Below, one piece after another: positions 1-12,474 of a stretch of DNA of 64,000 bases. Under the pieces are notes generated by a model. That model ran no database searches and was not told the origin of the DNA. It saw nothing but the letters and a program-made list of their open reading frames with translations. A program made the position numbers and the translations under genes. Within the stretch, counting starts at the first letter, position 1. Every line of letters begins with the position of its first letter. The DNA is from Vitis vinifera (Eukaryota; Streptophyta; Magnoliopsida; Vitales; Vitaceae): contig NC_081810.1 in NCBI RefSeq assembly GCF_030704535.1, positions 22,110,501-22,174,500 on the forward strand, read 5' to 3'.

Positions 1-1010
1 TTGAATTTGTTAATAGTAGTATCAAATTGAGATAACTAGTGATTAAGATATTTCCAATAATCATTAATATATTGATAAAAATCCTTTGTAGGATAAACAA
101 ACATAGAGAATTTATTCCTACTAATTCATAAACGAAACATAAAGAAAATTATAACTTTATTGTATTTTTGCCATTTTTTCTTTAGATTCTTCACCTTCAT
201 GTTACGATCTCTAGATTGATCAAATTGGCCAAATATTGTGGAGGATTTCTCCTCACAACTTATGTTTGGTTACCAAGAAAATAAAATAGAAAGATTGAAA
301 AATAAAATAAAATAAAGAAAACTACAAATTTCTTAAAGAATCGAAGAAAAAGAGATCAATTTTTCCCTTTATGTTTTTTTGTGACACTTTCTAATTAACT
401 GCTTATTTAAAATAAATTAAAACATGTCAAATAATAATATCTAAATGATATGGAACCTATCTTGAGTTGGTTGAGTGCCACAAATTTCAAATTCAAAGTA
501 GAGAATGTTTGTGATTGATGTGGAAGTGAACCAATTCAAAATTAGGCAATTTTTGAATTGGATTTCAAATTGGGAAGTTGATTTTCTTAACTTAGTAATG
601 GACGAATGCAAAATTAGTAACCTTTCGAATTCATAATTTTCCACTCAAAATTAGCACATGTTCTGATGAGTTGACTTTAAATGACCACAACTTTCACATT
701 TGACCTTTAATTTGCACACTATTTAAGTATTGGACTCTTGGATTTCCAAGCTTTCAAACAATATATGATGCTGCTTAGATTTTGAATTCCAATTTCCATC
801 TTGAACTTATGGCCTGCAACTTTCTTTTTCATGTTTTCTTGTTCTCTAACCCTCTCATTAACATTTGTTGCTCATCTTTCGTACCCATGACTTGTTTATT
901 TTTCTTTGCTTAGGTTTCCTCAAACTTCACAAGTTCTAAGTCTCTCATTTATGCATATATGACACATTTCTCTTTCTTGGTCGAAATTGACTCTTACAAT
1001 TTGCATCATT
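1..1010 (-). repeat. LTR-like direct repeat, copy 2 (partial)
   Basis: This segment matches 7,005-8,100 in order and orientation. Shared landmarks include a stretch reading 'caaattgag-taactagtgattaa' near 25-47, matched near 7,030-7,050, and 'ttggttaccaagaaaata' near 267-284, matched with one change near 7,285-7,302. Divergence with small indels is heavy, so the insertion is old. The copy is cut by the window start. Two short open frames here have no coding character. Confidence 0.6.
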
Positions 1011-1099
1011 TTCCTCTTTTATACATGAAATTAAGCTCAAAATGTTTGTTAGATCTACAACTAGGATCTTAGCATCAATTTAAGTAAAGTTGGGTAATT

Positions 1100-1985
1100 T
1101 AAACATTTTATCATATATGCACCAATAGAGCACATATTTTAGCTCCAATCAAGGTATGCATTTGGTTATCTAGGCGGATGTCCATATCCCTTCTTATGCT
1201 GAGATTTGTAAATGGGAGTTTTTACCTACTATCTATCATGGAGATGTCTAAGTAGATGTCCATATGACTTTGTGGTCATGTAAGTGAATGTCTACATGAC
1301 TATGTGGTCATTCGAGCAGACGTCCATATATGTTTTTCAACCTATAAAAGCTATTTGCAATGCATTAAATACTTAAATCGCTAGTTAGATGACTGTGTAG
1401 ATGCCTGGTTTTAGGAGAGTACTTTATGTCTAATAATTAACTTTATTCCAAAATGTATAAATACAATTCATTGGACATATTCAACATAAACCTAACACTT
1501 AAAAATCTTTACTACTCCACTAAGAGTTATCTTCATAATTTTTAAGAGTACTTTGAATCTAGATTTCTTAACTCTTATTTAAAGTACCCACATTTGAGCA
1601 CTAAATTACGTATCTCCACGTTTGTGAGATTGTTCATTGTATTTTTCTTGATTGGAATCTTGTGAGGATGGTGTGAATATGTTACCTTATAGTTATGAAA
1701 GTTTATTGGAACCTAATCAATTTAAGTGTAAGGAAGATCTTGTCTTAATGAGTTTTGGTTAAAAGAAACTCTTAGATTAGTAGAATACCTCAAGGCTTAT
1801 GCAATCTCTCTTCCCTTACATTTTTTTTCCCAGTGTTTTAGTTTCTTTGTTTGCATACATATATTGATTATGTTAAAATTTGGTAAAGATTTTTTTTAAA
1901 AAATATTCTATTACCCAATTCACCCCATACCCCCTCCTTCTTGGGTGATTACCAAGGTTTGCTTAGCAAAACTTCTAACTTAAAA
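1100..1985 (+). other. Possible nested LTR tail
   Basis: This AT-rich stretch ends at about 1,913-1,950 with a C-rich leader-like run, 'acccaattcacccc' followed by 'cccctccttcttgggtg'. Sequences of this style often follow copia-type 5' LTRs in plants. It could be a fragment of a second element inserted into the first. No primer binding site or open pol was identified, so this is weakly supported. Direct minus-plus phrases such as 'taagtgaatgtctacatg' near 1,280 also suggest repeats. Confidence 0.25.
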
Positions 1986-2397
1986 TATTATTTTATATTT
2001 AATATTACTATATTAAATCATGATAAGGATACTTTGTAATTAATGTATTCATATTTTTTGTTTATAACAAAATTATAATATTTAAATGTTAAGAAGATAT
2101 ATCACATATAAAAGAGTGAAATGGAATTTTATTAGTCTATTTACATTTCATTAATTTTATATTTTATAATTTTTTTATTCACATTTCATTAGCTTTATAA
2201 TTTATTATTTTACTCTCTTAATATGTTTTTGTTACAAATGCATGTGAAAGTTAAATTTATTCTAAATATTTAACGTATTTATTATAGGCTACTAATATAA
2301 TTAAAGAGAAGTGTGTCTTAGTGGTAACCTATTCTTACATTTTTTTTAGAGAAGACCAAACTTTGAGCTTTCTCTCTCATTACAAAAAAAAAAAAAA

Positions 2398-2580
2398 AAA
2401 GGTCAAACCATTAGCTTGACCAACTAGTTCTAAGCTAAAGATAATTTAAGAAGTGAATCGAATTGAAGGCCTAAGGTTTAACTTTGAGCCCCCTCTAAAA
2501 AAAACAATAGGTCAAACCATTAGTTTGGTTGACTAGTTCAACACTAAAAAATAACTTAAAAAGTGAATTGAATTGAAGAT
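2398..2580. repeat. Short direct duplication, about 75 bp
   Basis: The stretch beginning near 2,401 ('ggtcaaaccattagcttg') recurs near 2,509 ('ggtcaaaccattagtttgg'). Each copy continues through 'gactagttc' or 'aactagttc' and a 'gtgaatygaattgaag' block. The period is about 108 bp. An A-run of about 17 lies just before the first copy. It lies within the decayed retroelement region and has no coding potential. Confidence 0.6.
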
Positions 2581-4599
2581 AGGATCGATTGATAGTTCGT
2601 TAGTTAGTTTGATTAGGAGGTTCGGTCCAAATTTAAAAACATTGTCTAGGAGCATCATCTAAATTCGAGAATCAAAATCATATTTCAATTTGAGATCCTA
2701 GTAAAGAATTGTTCTTATAAGAACATTTGGTTATTTCATAATTGCTTGGAAAAGTTGATGGAAATTTATATGAGCATTTATTCACATAGATTTATTCCTA
2801 AATAGGAAGACAATAAAAGACAATTGTCCACCTTTCTTTTAATTCCATTTCCTAATAACGATGACAAAAAAACTATTGAGTTCTAAATAGGTGAGAGTTT
2901 TTTTTTTTTTTTCTTAATTTGAAAGAAATTTCATGTCAATGAAAATTAGAACTCCCAAAGAGAATCCTAAGCATGGTAATCTGATGCTTAAATTCAAATT
3001 TGGGTGAGAAGTTTTGATGTTCTCTTTGGTTTAAACAACCCAATTTTAATCTCATTTCCATTACATTTTGGGGATTCATTTTTGAAATATAATTTGCAAC
3101 CTTAAATTTAGATTATGACAAGTTTGATGACAAAAAAAGAAATAACTTAATATGATTTATGCATTTCTCATCAAGTTTACATGTTTGCGGACCAAACACA
3201 ATAAGAACATATTTGGTATATAAGCATTAAAATTCAAAAATGAAAAACATATTACAAAAAAAGGAAATTTCTAAAGGTATAGATATGAGATTTTCATTCT
3301 AATATTTGGTTTAAACAACACAATTTTAATATAATTTCTAAGACAACTGAATGCTAGAATGAGAATAAAACTTGACAAGCTTTTTGTGACAAAATAATTG
3401 AATTTCTCACCCAATTTTATTATTATAATAACATTTGGTTATTTTAGGAATTATGTATATAAATTTTTTTATTTACTAAATAAAGATAAAATTAGAATTG
3501 ATTGTGTTTTCCTTCTATTTTTATTCATTGGAATAAAAAATGTCTAATCATGTATGAGTTTTTAATTAGCGTATGAATATCTTATTTTCAAGTACAATTA
3601 CTATATTTATGGTGTAAATAGTTTTGAAAATTTTGATTTCCTTAAATAGAGATTCCCTAAAAAAAAAATGGAAAAATATCTTACTCATGAAAGATTATAT
3701 TTTTTTCTCATTTGTAGAAAGTTAAAATAAAAGCCATTTTTATTTTCTATTCAATTATTAATAAATCTAAGTTTTATAAATTTTTTTTTCAAAGATTGTT
3801 AAGTAAACTAGCATGAGTTTCCAACTAATTCTAAGGTAATCAAACATTGGAATATGAATACTTTTGCAAGAATCACATATTCATTATATATTAGGAATTC
3901 ATATATGTAGAGGCAAATGATTTATACCTAATGAACATTCATTATGTTTTAGGAATTTATTAATATGATTTTTCATTCTTGAGTCTAGTGACCAGTTCCA
4001 TAACTCATGGAAATGCATTATATTTTAGGAATTTATTTATCAAAACTGTACTTTTTATTCCGATAAATGAGCCACACCTAACGGATGGTTTCTAAAGTTT
4101 CTTACAAATATTTTCTCAATTAGGAATGCATCTAAGAAAAATATTATTTACACCAATGAGTTATACCTAATGGATATATTTTTAGAATTTACTCTTTGCA
4201 ATTTCAAATACTAATATTTGTGCGATACATACACGGCTTGATCATTAATGTGATTTGGTAGCTAATCTTGAGAACTTAATGATTTTTTCCTAATATGCCC
4301 TTACATGATTGGAGTTTTATAAAGAATTCTAAGTTTGGATTGTTGTAGTAGCTTTCATCATATTAGAGCTTTTATTGAAGTGTTTACAATATTATTTTCA
4401 CTATTAACATGGGAGAACCTTAGCTACATTTTTAAGATTTAATTGTGTATAACGAATAAGTTCATTATGATCACACACTAGTTGAAGAGTTCACAAGATT
4501 GTTTGCACTATTAACGTGACATACCCTAACTACTTTTCAAGACTTGATTGCATATTAAGGGGAAGTCAAATGCTATTTGTTTCATTTTAGAATGAAAAA

Positions 4600-6050
4600 C
4601 TAGGTTGGCATAAAGATAAGTAATACTAATGTTGTCATAGGAGATTATTGGTGTTTGAAACTCTTTTACTTTTAATTCACACAAAAAGTTTTGCATTAAG
4701 TTCAATTCTAAGTAGTGGTTGCAACTACATAGTATTCAACTTTGATAGAAAAATAAATGTCATGGCTTTTTGTTTCTTACAGCTCTAATTTATCACCAAC
4801 ACAAGTATATTTGCCAACTAATTTTCATTTGCAAAGGTGTGTAAAGTGGATGACAAATTTTTCTAAATGGGAAGACCATAACATATGGTTGCTTTTGGAT
4901 AGTATAGACATTTGATTATAACCCAATGTTTGATTGATAAGTGATGCATAAATTATGACAAGTTATTCATTGGAAAAGAATATATCAGGTCTTGTTAAAG
5001 AAATGCATTGCATGACTCCAATTACTTATTGATATGGAGTAGTATTAATAAAAGAGGTTTCTTCTTCAAGAGTGGGTGATTTGGATGTCAATAGTGGAGT
5101 TGAGAAGTCTTTACCACCTTTAATTTTGGTCTTCTCTAATAAATGACAAATATACTTTTGTTGTGATGAGAGTAATTTAATTTTGGTGATGGTTGTTACC
5201 ATGCCTAAGAAATAATTTAACTTGCCAGGTTTTTATAGAAAATATGAAATAGATTTAAAAAGTAAGAAGAGTTGTTGTAATCATCAAGTCATCAACATAA
5301 ACTAAAGCATAAAGAGTGATAATCTTGTGAGAGTAAATAAAAGAGGAATGGTCAGATTTTGAATTGAAAACCCTAAAGTACTAAAAATTCTTTTAGTTCA
5401 ATGTACCATGCCCTTAAAGCTTAACAAAGACAATAGATTGCCTTTTTTAGTTTGCACTCACAAATTAGATATTGAGAATTAATAAACCAAGTTGGTTGTT
5501 TCATATAAATATCACCACCTAGAGTGCCTTAATAAAAAGCGTTGCTACATCTAGTTGACAAATAAACATTTATGGGTAACTAATAGAATAAGCATAGGGT
5601 GATTGGTGGTTTCCATGGGTCAAATATTGAGAATTGATAAATCAAGATGGTTGTTTCATATAAATATAATCACTTAGAGTGCCTTAATAAAAGACATTTT
5701 TAACATCTATTTGACAAATAGACATCCATGGGTAACTAATAGAAAACACAAGGTGATTGGTGATTGGTCTTACTATAGGGCTAAAAGTGTCCTATAAATA
5801 AATATAGGGTCATTGATAAAACCTTTGTGCTATAATCATACTTTATTATGAGATATAGAGCCATTAAGATTATTTATTCTAAAAATCAATTTGCATCCAA
5901 CAATATCCTATGCAAGACTATGAAAACAAGATCTCATGTGGAGTTCCAAATGAGAGCACTAAATTCATCACTCATAACGATGCACCAATGAGGGTTAGAA
6001 AAAGCTTGAGTGACATTAGTTCAATGATGTCAACACATTTGATGTGGTGT
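4600..6050 (-). pseudogene. Ty1-copia reverse transcriptase/RNase H remnant
   Basis: Read on the minus strand across frameshifts and stops, this stretch shows the copia pol order. Near 6,000-5,900 there is MSDEFSALIWNSTWDLV, the block before the RT core. Near 5,740-5,640 comes QIDVKN..GTLSDYIYMKQP. Near 5,460-5,400 comes VCKLKKAIYCL followed by AW. Near 5,360-5,280 comes SDHSSFIYSHKIITLYALVYVDDL, written here as two joined conserved pieces, with the catalytic YVDD. Further on, weak traces of the 'RPDI' and RNase H blocks appear down to about 4,600. Integrase and gag were not recognised. All frames are broken, so this is a fossil. The family assignment rests on the ordered motifs, not on a search. 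Confidence 0.8.
5466..5790. repeat. Tandem duplication within the copia RT remnant
   Basis: A segment of about 160 bp starting with 'atattgagaatt' at about 5,470 is repeated, diverged, starting at about 5,626. Both copies carry 'ttggttgtttcatataaat' or a near match, 'agagtgccttaataaaa', and a 'gggtaactaatagaa' block. On the minus strand both encode the same RT motif region (DVxxxF..GTLS..YMKQP), so the RT fossil contains this motif twice. Confidence 0.75.
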
Positions 6051-6639
6051 GATAAAGATACTATGACTTAAAAATATTGTCAAGTGAATGAGTGGTTATA
6101 GAGTGTGTTTGAGTGGGAAAGGACAAGGTCCTATCTAGGTTGAGAAGGGTTACACAAGATATATTGAAGACAAGATGCCATTACTTGTTGTGAGGGATGC
6201 ATGCTAATGTGTATGAACTAATGTCATATAAATGAGATCTTCAGAAGTCATGGTTGGATATGATAAAGGTAAGCATTGTGATAATGGAGGTGAGGTATTA
6301 GATAGAGCTAAAAACGGAGATGGCATAATAAGAGCATTAGGATATGTGGGTTGACTAAGAATGACCCATTTATTTATAGTTTTATGGCTGATGTATGAAG
6401 TTTTATACATACACATATATATATAGTTTGAAAATGAGACAAATTTTTCACAATGGTGGCATGACAAGATGTGTAATTTTATTTTATTTTTTATCGAGGG
6501 GGATTGACTACAAATCTTTACCATAATTAAAATACAAAAGTTTAAATACATGATAACCCTAACCAAGAAAACTAGAGATGGAGTTGCCATGACTCTATAG
6601 TATTATGAGTTGTTGTCCTCTGGGATCAAACTCTAATCA

Positions 6640-8110
6640 ATTGTTTTTAGGTTAGAAGGATTAATCATTTGCTAAAGTTAATAAAAACTTAATTTAGTTA
6701 TTTGAAATAAAATATAGATAAAGATTTCCTAAAATATTCAATGAAATAAATATAATAAAAGAAAATGTTTTAGAGAGTTTGACAATTAGGCATTGAATCG
6801 TTAGAGAGAAAGGACATTATAAAATCTAGGTTTAGGATCAAAGTCAACTTGAGATTGAAGTTGAGTCTTAAGATCGATTCACATCCAAAACTAAGATTTT
6901 AAAAGTTTAGAAAACATATCTCTTAACCCAATTAAATCTAATGGTTAATTTTTGGTTTTCAGATCTATTCAATCAAAAGCTTATATCCATCTTGTAGATT
7001 TGACCCTCAAATTCATTAACATTAAGATCAAATTGAGGTAACTAGTGATTAAAGTTTTTCTAAGAATCACTAATATTGTGGTAAGAATTCTCTATACCTT
7101 ATTTAGGGTGAACTAACATAGAGGATTTGTTTCTATCAATTCAAAGTTGAAAACATAATCATAACATTCAAAACATTATTGTTTCTAGCCACTCTTCCTT
7201 TATATTCTACATTTTCATGTTAGCATCTTTGAAACTCATAAAATTAGCCAAACATGGTGGAAGATTCTCCTCATAACCCACATTTGGTTTCCAAGAAAAT
7301 AGAATGGAAAAAAAAAACCTAAAACTTTATTGAAGAATTTCATGAGAAAATATCAAATCTCTTTTCTCATATTCCATCTTCTCCAAAACCTAAAAGGAAT
7401 TGAGTTTGAATAGTAAAAACTAAACTTAGACACATGGCATAACCTCTTTGGCCAAAAATATCCAAAAACAATTAAAGGTATCTCAAAAATCATAAAATTC
7501 TTGAATCTTGGGCTTATTAGACTCTTCTTAGGGCTTGGGAGGCCCAAAAATTAAAGTAAGGAAAGCTTGGAGGGGCTTGGTTCGTATTTGGAAAGCTGAG
7601 TTTGAAATCTAGATGTTGAGTTTGAAATTTTTGAACCTAGCTTTTGTCATTCAAAGTTTAATTCAAAATTCTCTTGAATTTTGAATTTAGCTTCTGCTTA
7701 TTTTGTACAACCATCTTCAAATGGTCATATCTCCCTTGTTCAACTCCAATTTGTACATCATTTGAAGTGCTAGACTCTTGAATTTTTAAGTTTTGAACGA
7801 TATATAGCTTGTCCGAAAATAATTTTGAGAAATGGCCTAAAATTTAGTACAAAGTTAGTTGTGTTGCAATTGCTTTTGTTTGAGCAAACATTTATTTGAA
7901 CTTAGACACATGATCTAGAAACTTCATCTGTCATGGTTACTTGCTCTCTATAACATTCATTTCTAGTATTTAATACCCATAATAACCCACTCATTTCACT
8001 ATTTCTTGGACTCTTCATGGTTAACAAGTCTTGAGTCTCTTGTTTATGTATATTTATCCCCTTCCATTTGTTTAATTGAAAATGACTTTTGCACTTAGTA
8101 TTCTTGACAT
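6640..8110 (-). repeat. LTR-like direct repeat, copy 1
   Basis: The part from 7,005 to about 8,100 is the counterpart of 1-1,010. The part from 6,640 to 7,005 would pair with sequence left of the window. In minus orientation it is the upstream copy relative to the copia pol remnant, as expected for a 5' LTR. Ends are approximate because no clear TG..CA border or target duplication could be defined. Confidence 0.5.
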
Positions 8111-8149
8111 AAGTGCTGTTGAAAAAAAAAGTCTACATAAAGATGGAAC

Positions 8150-11100
8150 ACTTGAATTAAAGTGCTTCAAGAATGGAGATTTTGAAGACTCTTCAAAACC
8201 TTTTGTATAGATCCTTATCTAGGGATTTCAAAAGGTTACTTTGATATGGATTCCACCTCCATAGAATAAATACATCTCCAATCAAACTTGGGGTAGGGTT
8301 GACGAGCCAAGATTTGTCTCCAGATGTTGATAATAATAAAATTCAATACTTGACTTACCCTTCCTAAATGTAATTTTGGGTGTAGACTAAATCGAGTAAT
8401 CTTGATCATAGATTGATTTGGGAAAACTTAAGAACTTGCATTTGAGTATATCAAAGCCAAGAACATACAATTTACCAACATTTTTAAACAACCTTTGATA
8501 GATATAAAACATTCTATTTGAATGTTTGCCTACTAAAAAAGCATAAAACATTTGTTTGATCTTATAATCCATTTAATGCTTATGGTGGGCAAAAAAAAAA
8601 GAATATGTTAACTTAAATAGCCTTCTCTATCAATTAATAATTTCATCCAAATACTCTTCAATACAATTTACAAAGCCCTACAGGGCTTGCACTAATAGGG
8701 TTAATGCCAAGACAAAGCCTATCACCACGTTTTATATATCCTTATTCTAGAAAAATGAGACCTCTATGTAATAGAGTGCAACTCTAGGCTCTAAGGTATG
8801 AAGAATTCTCCTTATCTCTTGCTACATTTCCTTTAATTGCTTTCTAACTTGAGAGTTGAAGTGAATCCACCGAGCAACCAAACAACCAAATAAATTTTGG
8901 GTTTTCTCTCTTGTCATGTACTTCATTCACTCAATTATACATAGAAATGAGATATCGAAACTCTACCATGTAGCGATAGGAAAAGTTGATCCAAATTCTA
9001 ATTTACCATACATCACAAAAGTGGTCATCGGTTTCTATTATCAACTCATTTATCATCTTTAAGTAAATAGGTCAATTATTGTAAGAAATGTTGCAACTAA
9101 TAAAAATTTAGGTTGGTATCTTCGATTTTCATTAAAAATCATGATTAGAATGTGACAAAAATTTTAGAAAAAGAGAATGAAAACAATTCATTAGATTTAC
9201 ATTTTAGGGAAGAAAAATTAGAAAATGATTTAAAAAAAAATCTTATCAAAGAAATGTGGAAACAGAAATGAAAATTTACGGAGGAAGTGAAATTACATAA
9301 AAGTCCTATCACTTTGATAGAACTTGAAATTGGTGGTGGTGAGCAATAGGGTGATAGAGATTGGTGGAGGATATGCAATATGGAGATAAAATTTGTGGTT
9401 TTTTTGGAGGGACATCGCCTTTTATAACGTAAAAAATATCTATCTAAGTAGTAGGGTAAAAGAGTCATTTTTTATTTAATATGAGTGATAATTTTAAATT
9501 TTTTTAAAATAATGGTACAACCATATTTTTGGGTTTCAAGTAGAAACCATTATTTGAAAAATTAAATTTTTAAAAGCACAAGTTAAATATAAAAAGTGGA
9601 TTCATGGTGGCATATGAAAATAAAATAAGTAATAAAAAGTACTATATTTTTATTTATTTTTTTAATAATATTTTATTATTCAAATTGTCATAAGTCGAAA
9701 TAGAGGTAGAGAATCTCCATCATTCTCTTCTACAATATTTTAAGATTGTGTAGGTATTGGATATTCCATATATAATTTTAAAAGCTTTTGATTTTTTTTT
9801 TCTTTCAATTTTAGAAATTAAGGTAGAGAAGATTTTGTTATGATCTTGTTTCAAGAAAGTTTGACTGGCCACATTCAACTACATTTTCAACAATTTGTTA
9901 TCAAAGAGAGGCTATGATAATTGTATAAAAAATGGGAAGGGAATTATTAAGTGTTGATTTGAATACGATTTTGTTTTTAAAATAAAAAACTTCTATATGT
10001 ATAAAATTAAACATCTTGTATGTTTTAAATATCAATTTAAAAAATTTCAAAATTTGAGGTTTCAATTTTTTTTTTATATTTTAATTATCTTAAATAGTTT
10101 TTAAAACAATTATTTTTTTTAAACGTAAATATGTGAGAATTCTTTTATATATATATATAGCCTACTACTATTTTTGAATTTAAAAAATAAAAATAATAAT
10201 AAATTCTATATAAAAATAGAACCTCTTATACTAAAAGTATTAATTTATTTCATATATTTAGAAATAACCTTTGAAAATATAAAACTTGAGGTGATAATTT
10301 TTTTTTTGGATACTTAGGGCCTCTTTGACAACTAGTTTATATTTTTTGTTTTATGTTTTTTAGAACGGAAAATATGATATTTTTAGGTAATATCTTTAGT
10401 TGTTTTCGCATATTTTCTGAGAAACAAATTTTTGTTTTACAAAATATAAAAAGATAGTTTTTAAAAAACTATTTTTCAGAACTGTTTTGGATTATCAATA
10501 GAGCCTTAATTTTCTTAAATGGTTTTTAAAATCATTTTAATGTAAGAATTTTTGTATCTTGTCGACAAGGAATTATTATTATTTATTTCAAAAATATAAA
10601 ATAGAAAGCGCATCCAATGAATAATTAAGGAAAAAAATTAATTAGGTCAAGTTGGATCGTGACAATGCAAAAGAGGTGATAAATGTCATATGTTCATATT
10701 CATTGTATAAGCTAGTAAAAGTACATCTCAAGTGTCCAAACTCTTCATTAACGTATTATTTAAATAATCTTTTTTATTATAATTTAGGTGCCGTTGAAGA
10801 GAGATTTTCAAGCATTTTTATTCGGTTAATTAGTACTTTTATTTAAAATATTTTCATAACAATAAATTCAAAAGTACGAATATAAATTAAATAAGCATTT
10901 TGAAATTATTTTTGGTAATAAGATATTAATAAAATATTTATCAAATATAATAATTTTTGAAATTTTATTAAAAATATTTATTTTTTATAATATAAATGGT
11001 GTTAAGAAAGTTTTCTAATTCTTCTAGTTCTTAGTATTATTGTTCATAAATTAAAAAATATATATAATTATAATTAGATCATCCATCCGGTGACAACTCA

Positions 11101-11690
11101 ACTACAAAGAAACTTTCAAACACAATTCAGTCAAAATAATCTTTTTGATTTGATTTAAAAGTTAGTGAAAACCCAAATTTTGAAATTTAATCATCTATCA
11201 TTTTTTTTGTCTCATTTTAATAAAAATATTCTCCATTATTTTCTTGTAGAAATAATATTTTTTTTTAAAACATATGTATAAATACTTAACATAGTAAATA
11301 ATATTTATATAAAAAATGAGTTATTTTTCAATAAAAACATAAAAATGATTAGATATACAATTTAAAGATTATTTTATCACTTTTTACTAAATATTTATTA
11401 ATTAAATTTAAAATTTTAAAAATAAAATTATTTTAATGACCTTCGACCAGTCCCTTGACATTTGAATTTCATACAATATATTTTTGAATTTACAAATTTT
11501 AAAATCCTATGCTAATTGATTGTGAAATTTATTATTTAATTAAAAACATATTTTTTTAATATTATTTGGAATAATTCCATTTTGAGACGAAGTGATTCAT
11601 TTAGGGAAAAAAAATTCAAAAATAATTAATAAATAAAATATTTTAGCATTTTATAAGGGAAATTTATTTCCGTAGAGGTTTGGTTCTCCG
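8150..11690. other. AT-rich intergenic stretch, no gene seen
   Basis: Open frames here are short, low-complexity and rich in F, I, K and N, and none shows a family motif. The segment 10,315-10,500 contains phrases such as 'ttgacaactagttta' and 'gttttacaaaatataaaaag' that resemble the AT-rich interspersed repeat noted at 20,940 and 37,300. Nothing else could be assigned. Confidence 0.5.
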
Positions 11691-11699
11691 TTCCATCCA

Positions 11700-12474
11700 C
11701 ACACAACTCCACTCGTCATTATCTCAACTTTGTTAAAAAAAAACTAGGAATGAAAAAAAAAAAAAAAACAACCTAAAAAGATGGTAAAACAATTAATTTA
11801 AAATTTTATTTTATTTTAATTTTATTAGAAACTAAAAATAGGAAACAATTCAATCTATTTTATTACCATAAATTTAAAAAAAATAAAATTCTATACGTGT
11901 GTTGTAACTTCTAACTAGGGTTAGGAAGCCATTTACATATTCAAATTTTAACTCAGGTTAGGAAGCCGTTTACATGCAACCCTAAAACTCTGCTCAGCAT
12001 CAAACTCTTTTTGGTTGATACCGTCAAACTCTTCCATTCTTGCATCACTCGAGCTCTAGCATACAACATTTTTGTTCTTCGTCTTCTGGAATCTCTACTA
12101 TCACTGGTGAGTATATATATTTTTTTCATATATATTTTCCTTTTTGCCGTTTGATTATGCAGTTAACGGAAAGCCGATATAACAGCCATGTTATTGAAGA
12201 AAACTGTTGGATTTCCTTTTTGTTCTTCTTTTTCATGATTGCAAGAGCTTTTATTTTGGATTTTTTAATTTATTTTTATTTTTATTTTATAGAAGGTATT
12301 TTTTGCAGATTTTGTATAACTGTGATTGTGTTCATGTACTTGTTTTAATTCAATCTAGATTTCTAACGTTATTATTTTTATTTTTTTTTTGCAATTAATA
12401 ATTTGGGTGTGATTCAGAAGAGTTTCTTTTTTTTTTCTTGTGTGCATAGGGGGAGAACTGAGTAGTAGACAGAG
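11700..12474 (+). promoter_or_regulatory. Upstream region and 5'UTR of the DNA glycosylase gene
   Basis: A non-coding exon probably ends at 12,106, followed by a GTGAGT donor and a 343-nt intron (12,107-12,449) ending in a T-rich tract and CATAG. The remaining 25 bases lead to the start codon at 12,475. The transcription start was not fixed; composition changes near 11,980. A 27-bp direct repeat lies at 11,912-11,938 and 11,949-11,975. The 5'UTR intron is an inference from splice signals and the lack of an upstream in-frame start. Confidence 0.55.
11912..11975. repeat. Paired 27-bp direct repeat upstream of the glycosylase
   Basis: Two copies, 11,912-11,938 and 11,949-11,975, differ at three of 27 positions and share the core 'ggttaggaagcc'. 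The period is 37 bp. They sit about 500-560 bp before the start codon, near the probable 5' end of the transcript. Confidence 0.85.

Larger units (their letters stand above)
1..8150 (-). mobile_element. Decayed Ty1-copia LTR retrotransposon
   Basis: The minus strand between two direct repeats carries a broken Ty1-copia pol (separate entry). The repeats, about 1-1,000 and 7,005-8,100, lie in the same orientation and look like diverged LTRs. On the minus strand the 5' LTR would run from about 8,110 down to about 6,640, where the sequence 6,617-6,631 reads in minus sense like a poor match to an initiator-tRNA-Met primer binding site. The 3' LTR would then continue past position 1, outside the window. 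The interior has stops and frameshifts throughout and cannot be active. Element class is well supported by pol; the exact borders and the primer site are inference. Confidence 0.65.

Noticed and set aside
9145-9468. 107-codon minus frame rich in F and S
   Set aside because: AT-rich chance frame with no family feature and no splice partners.
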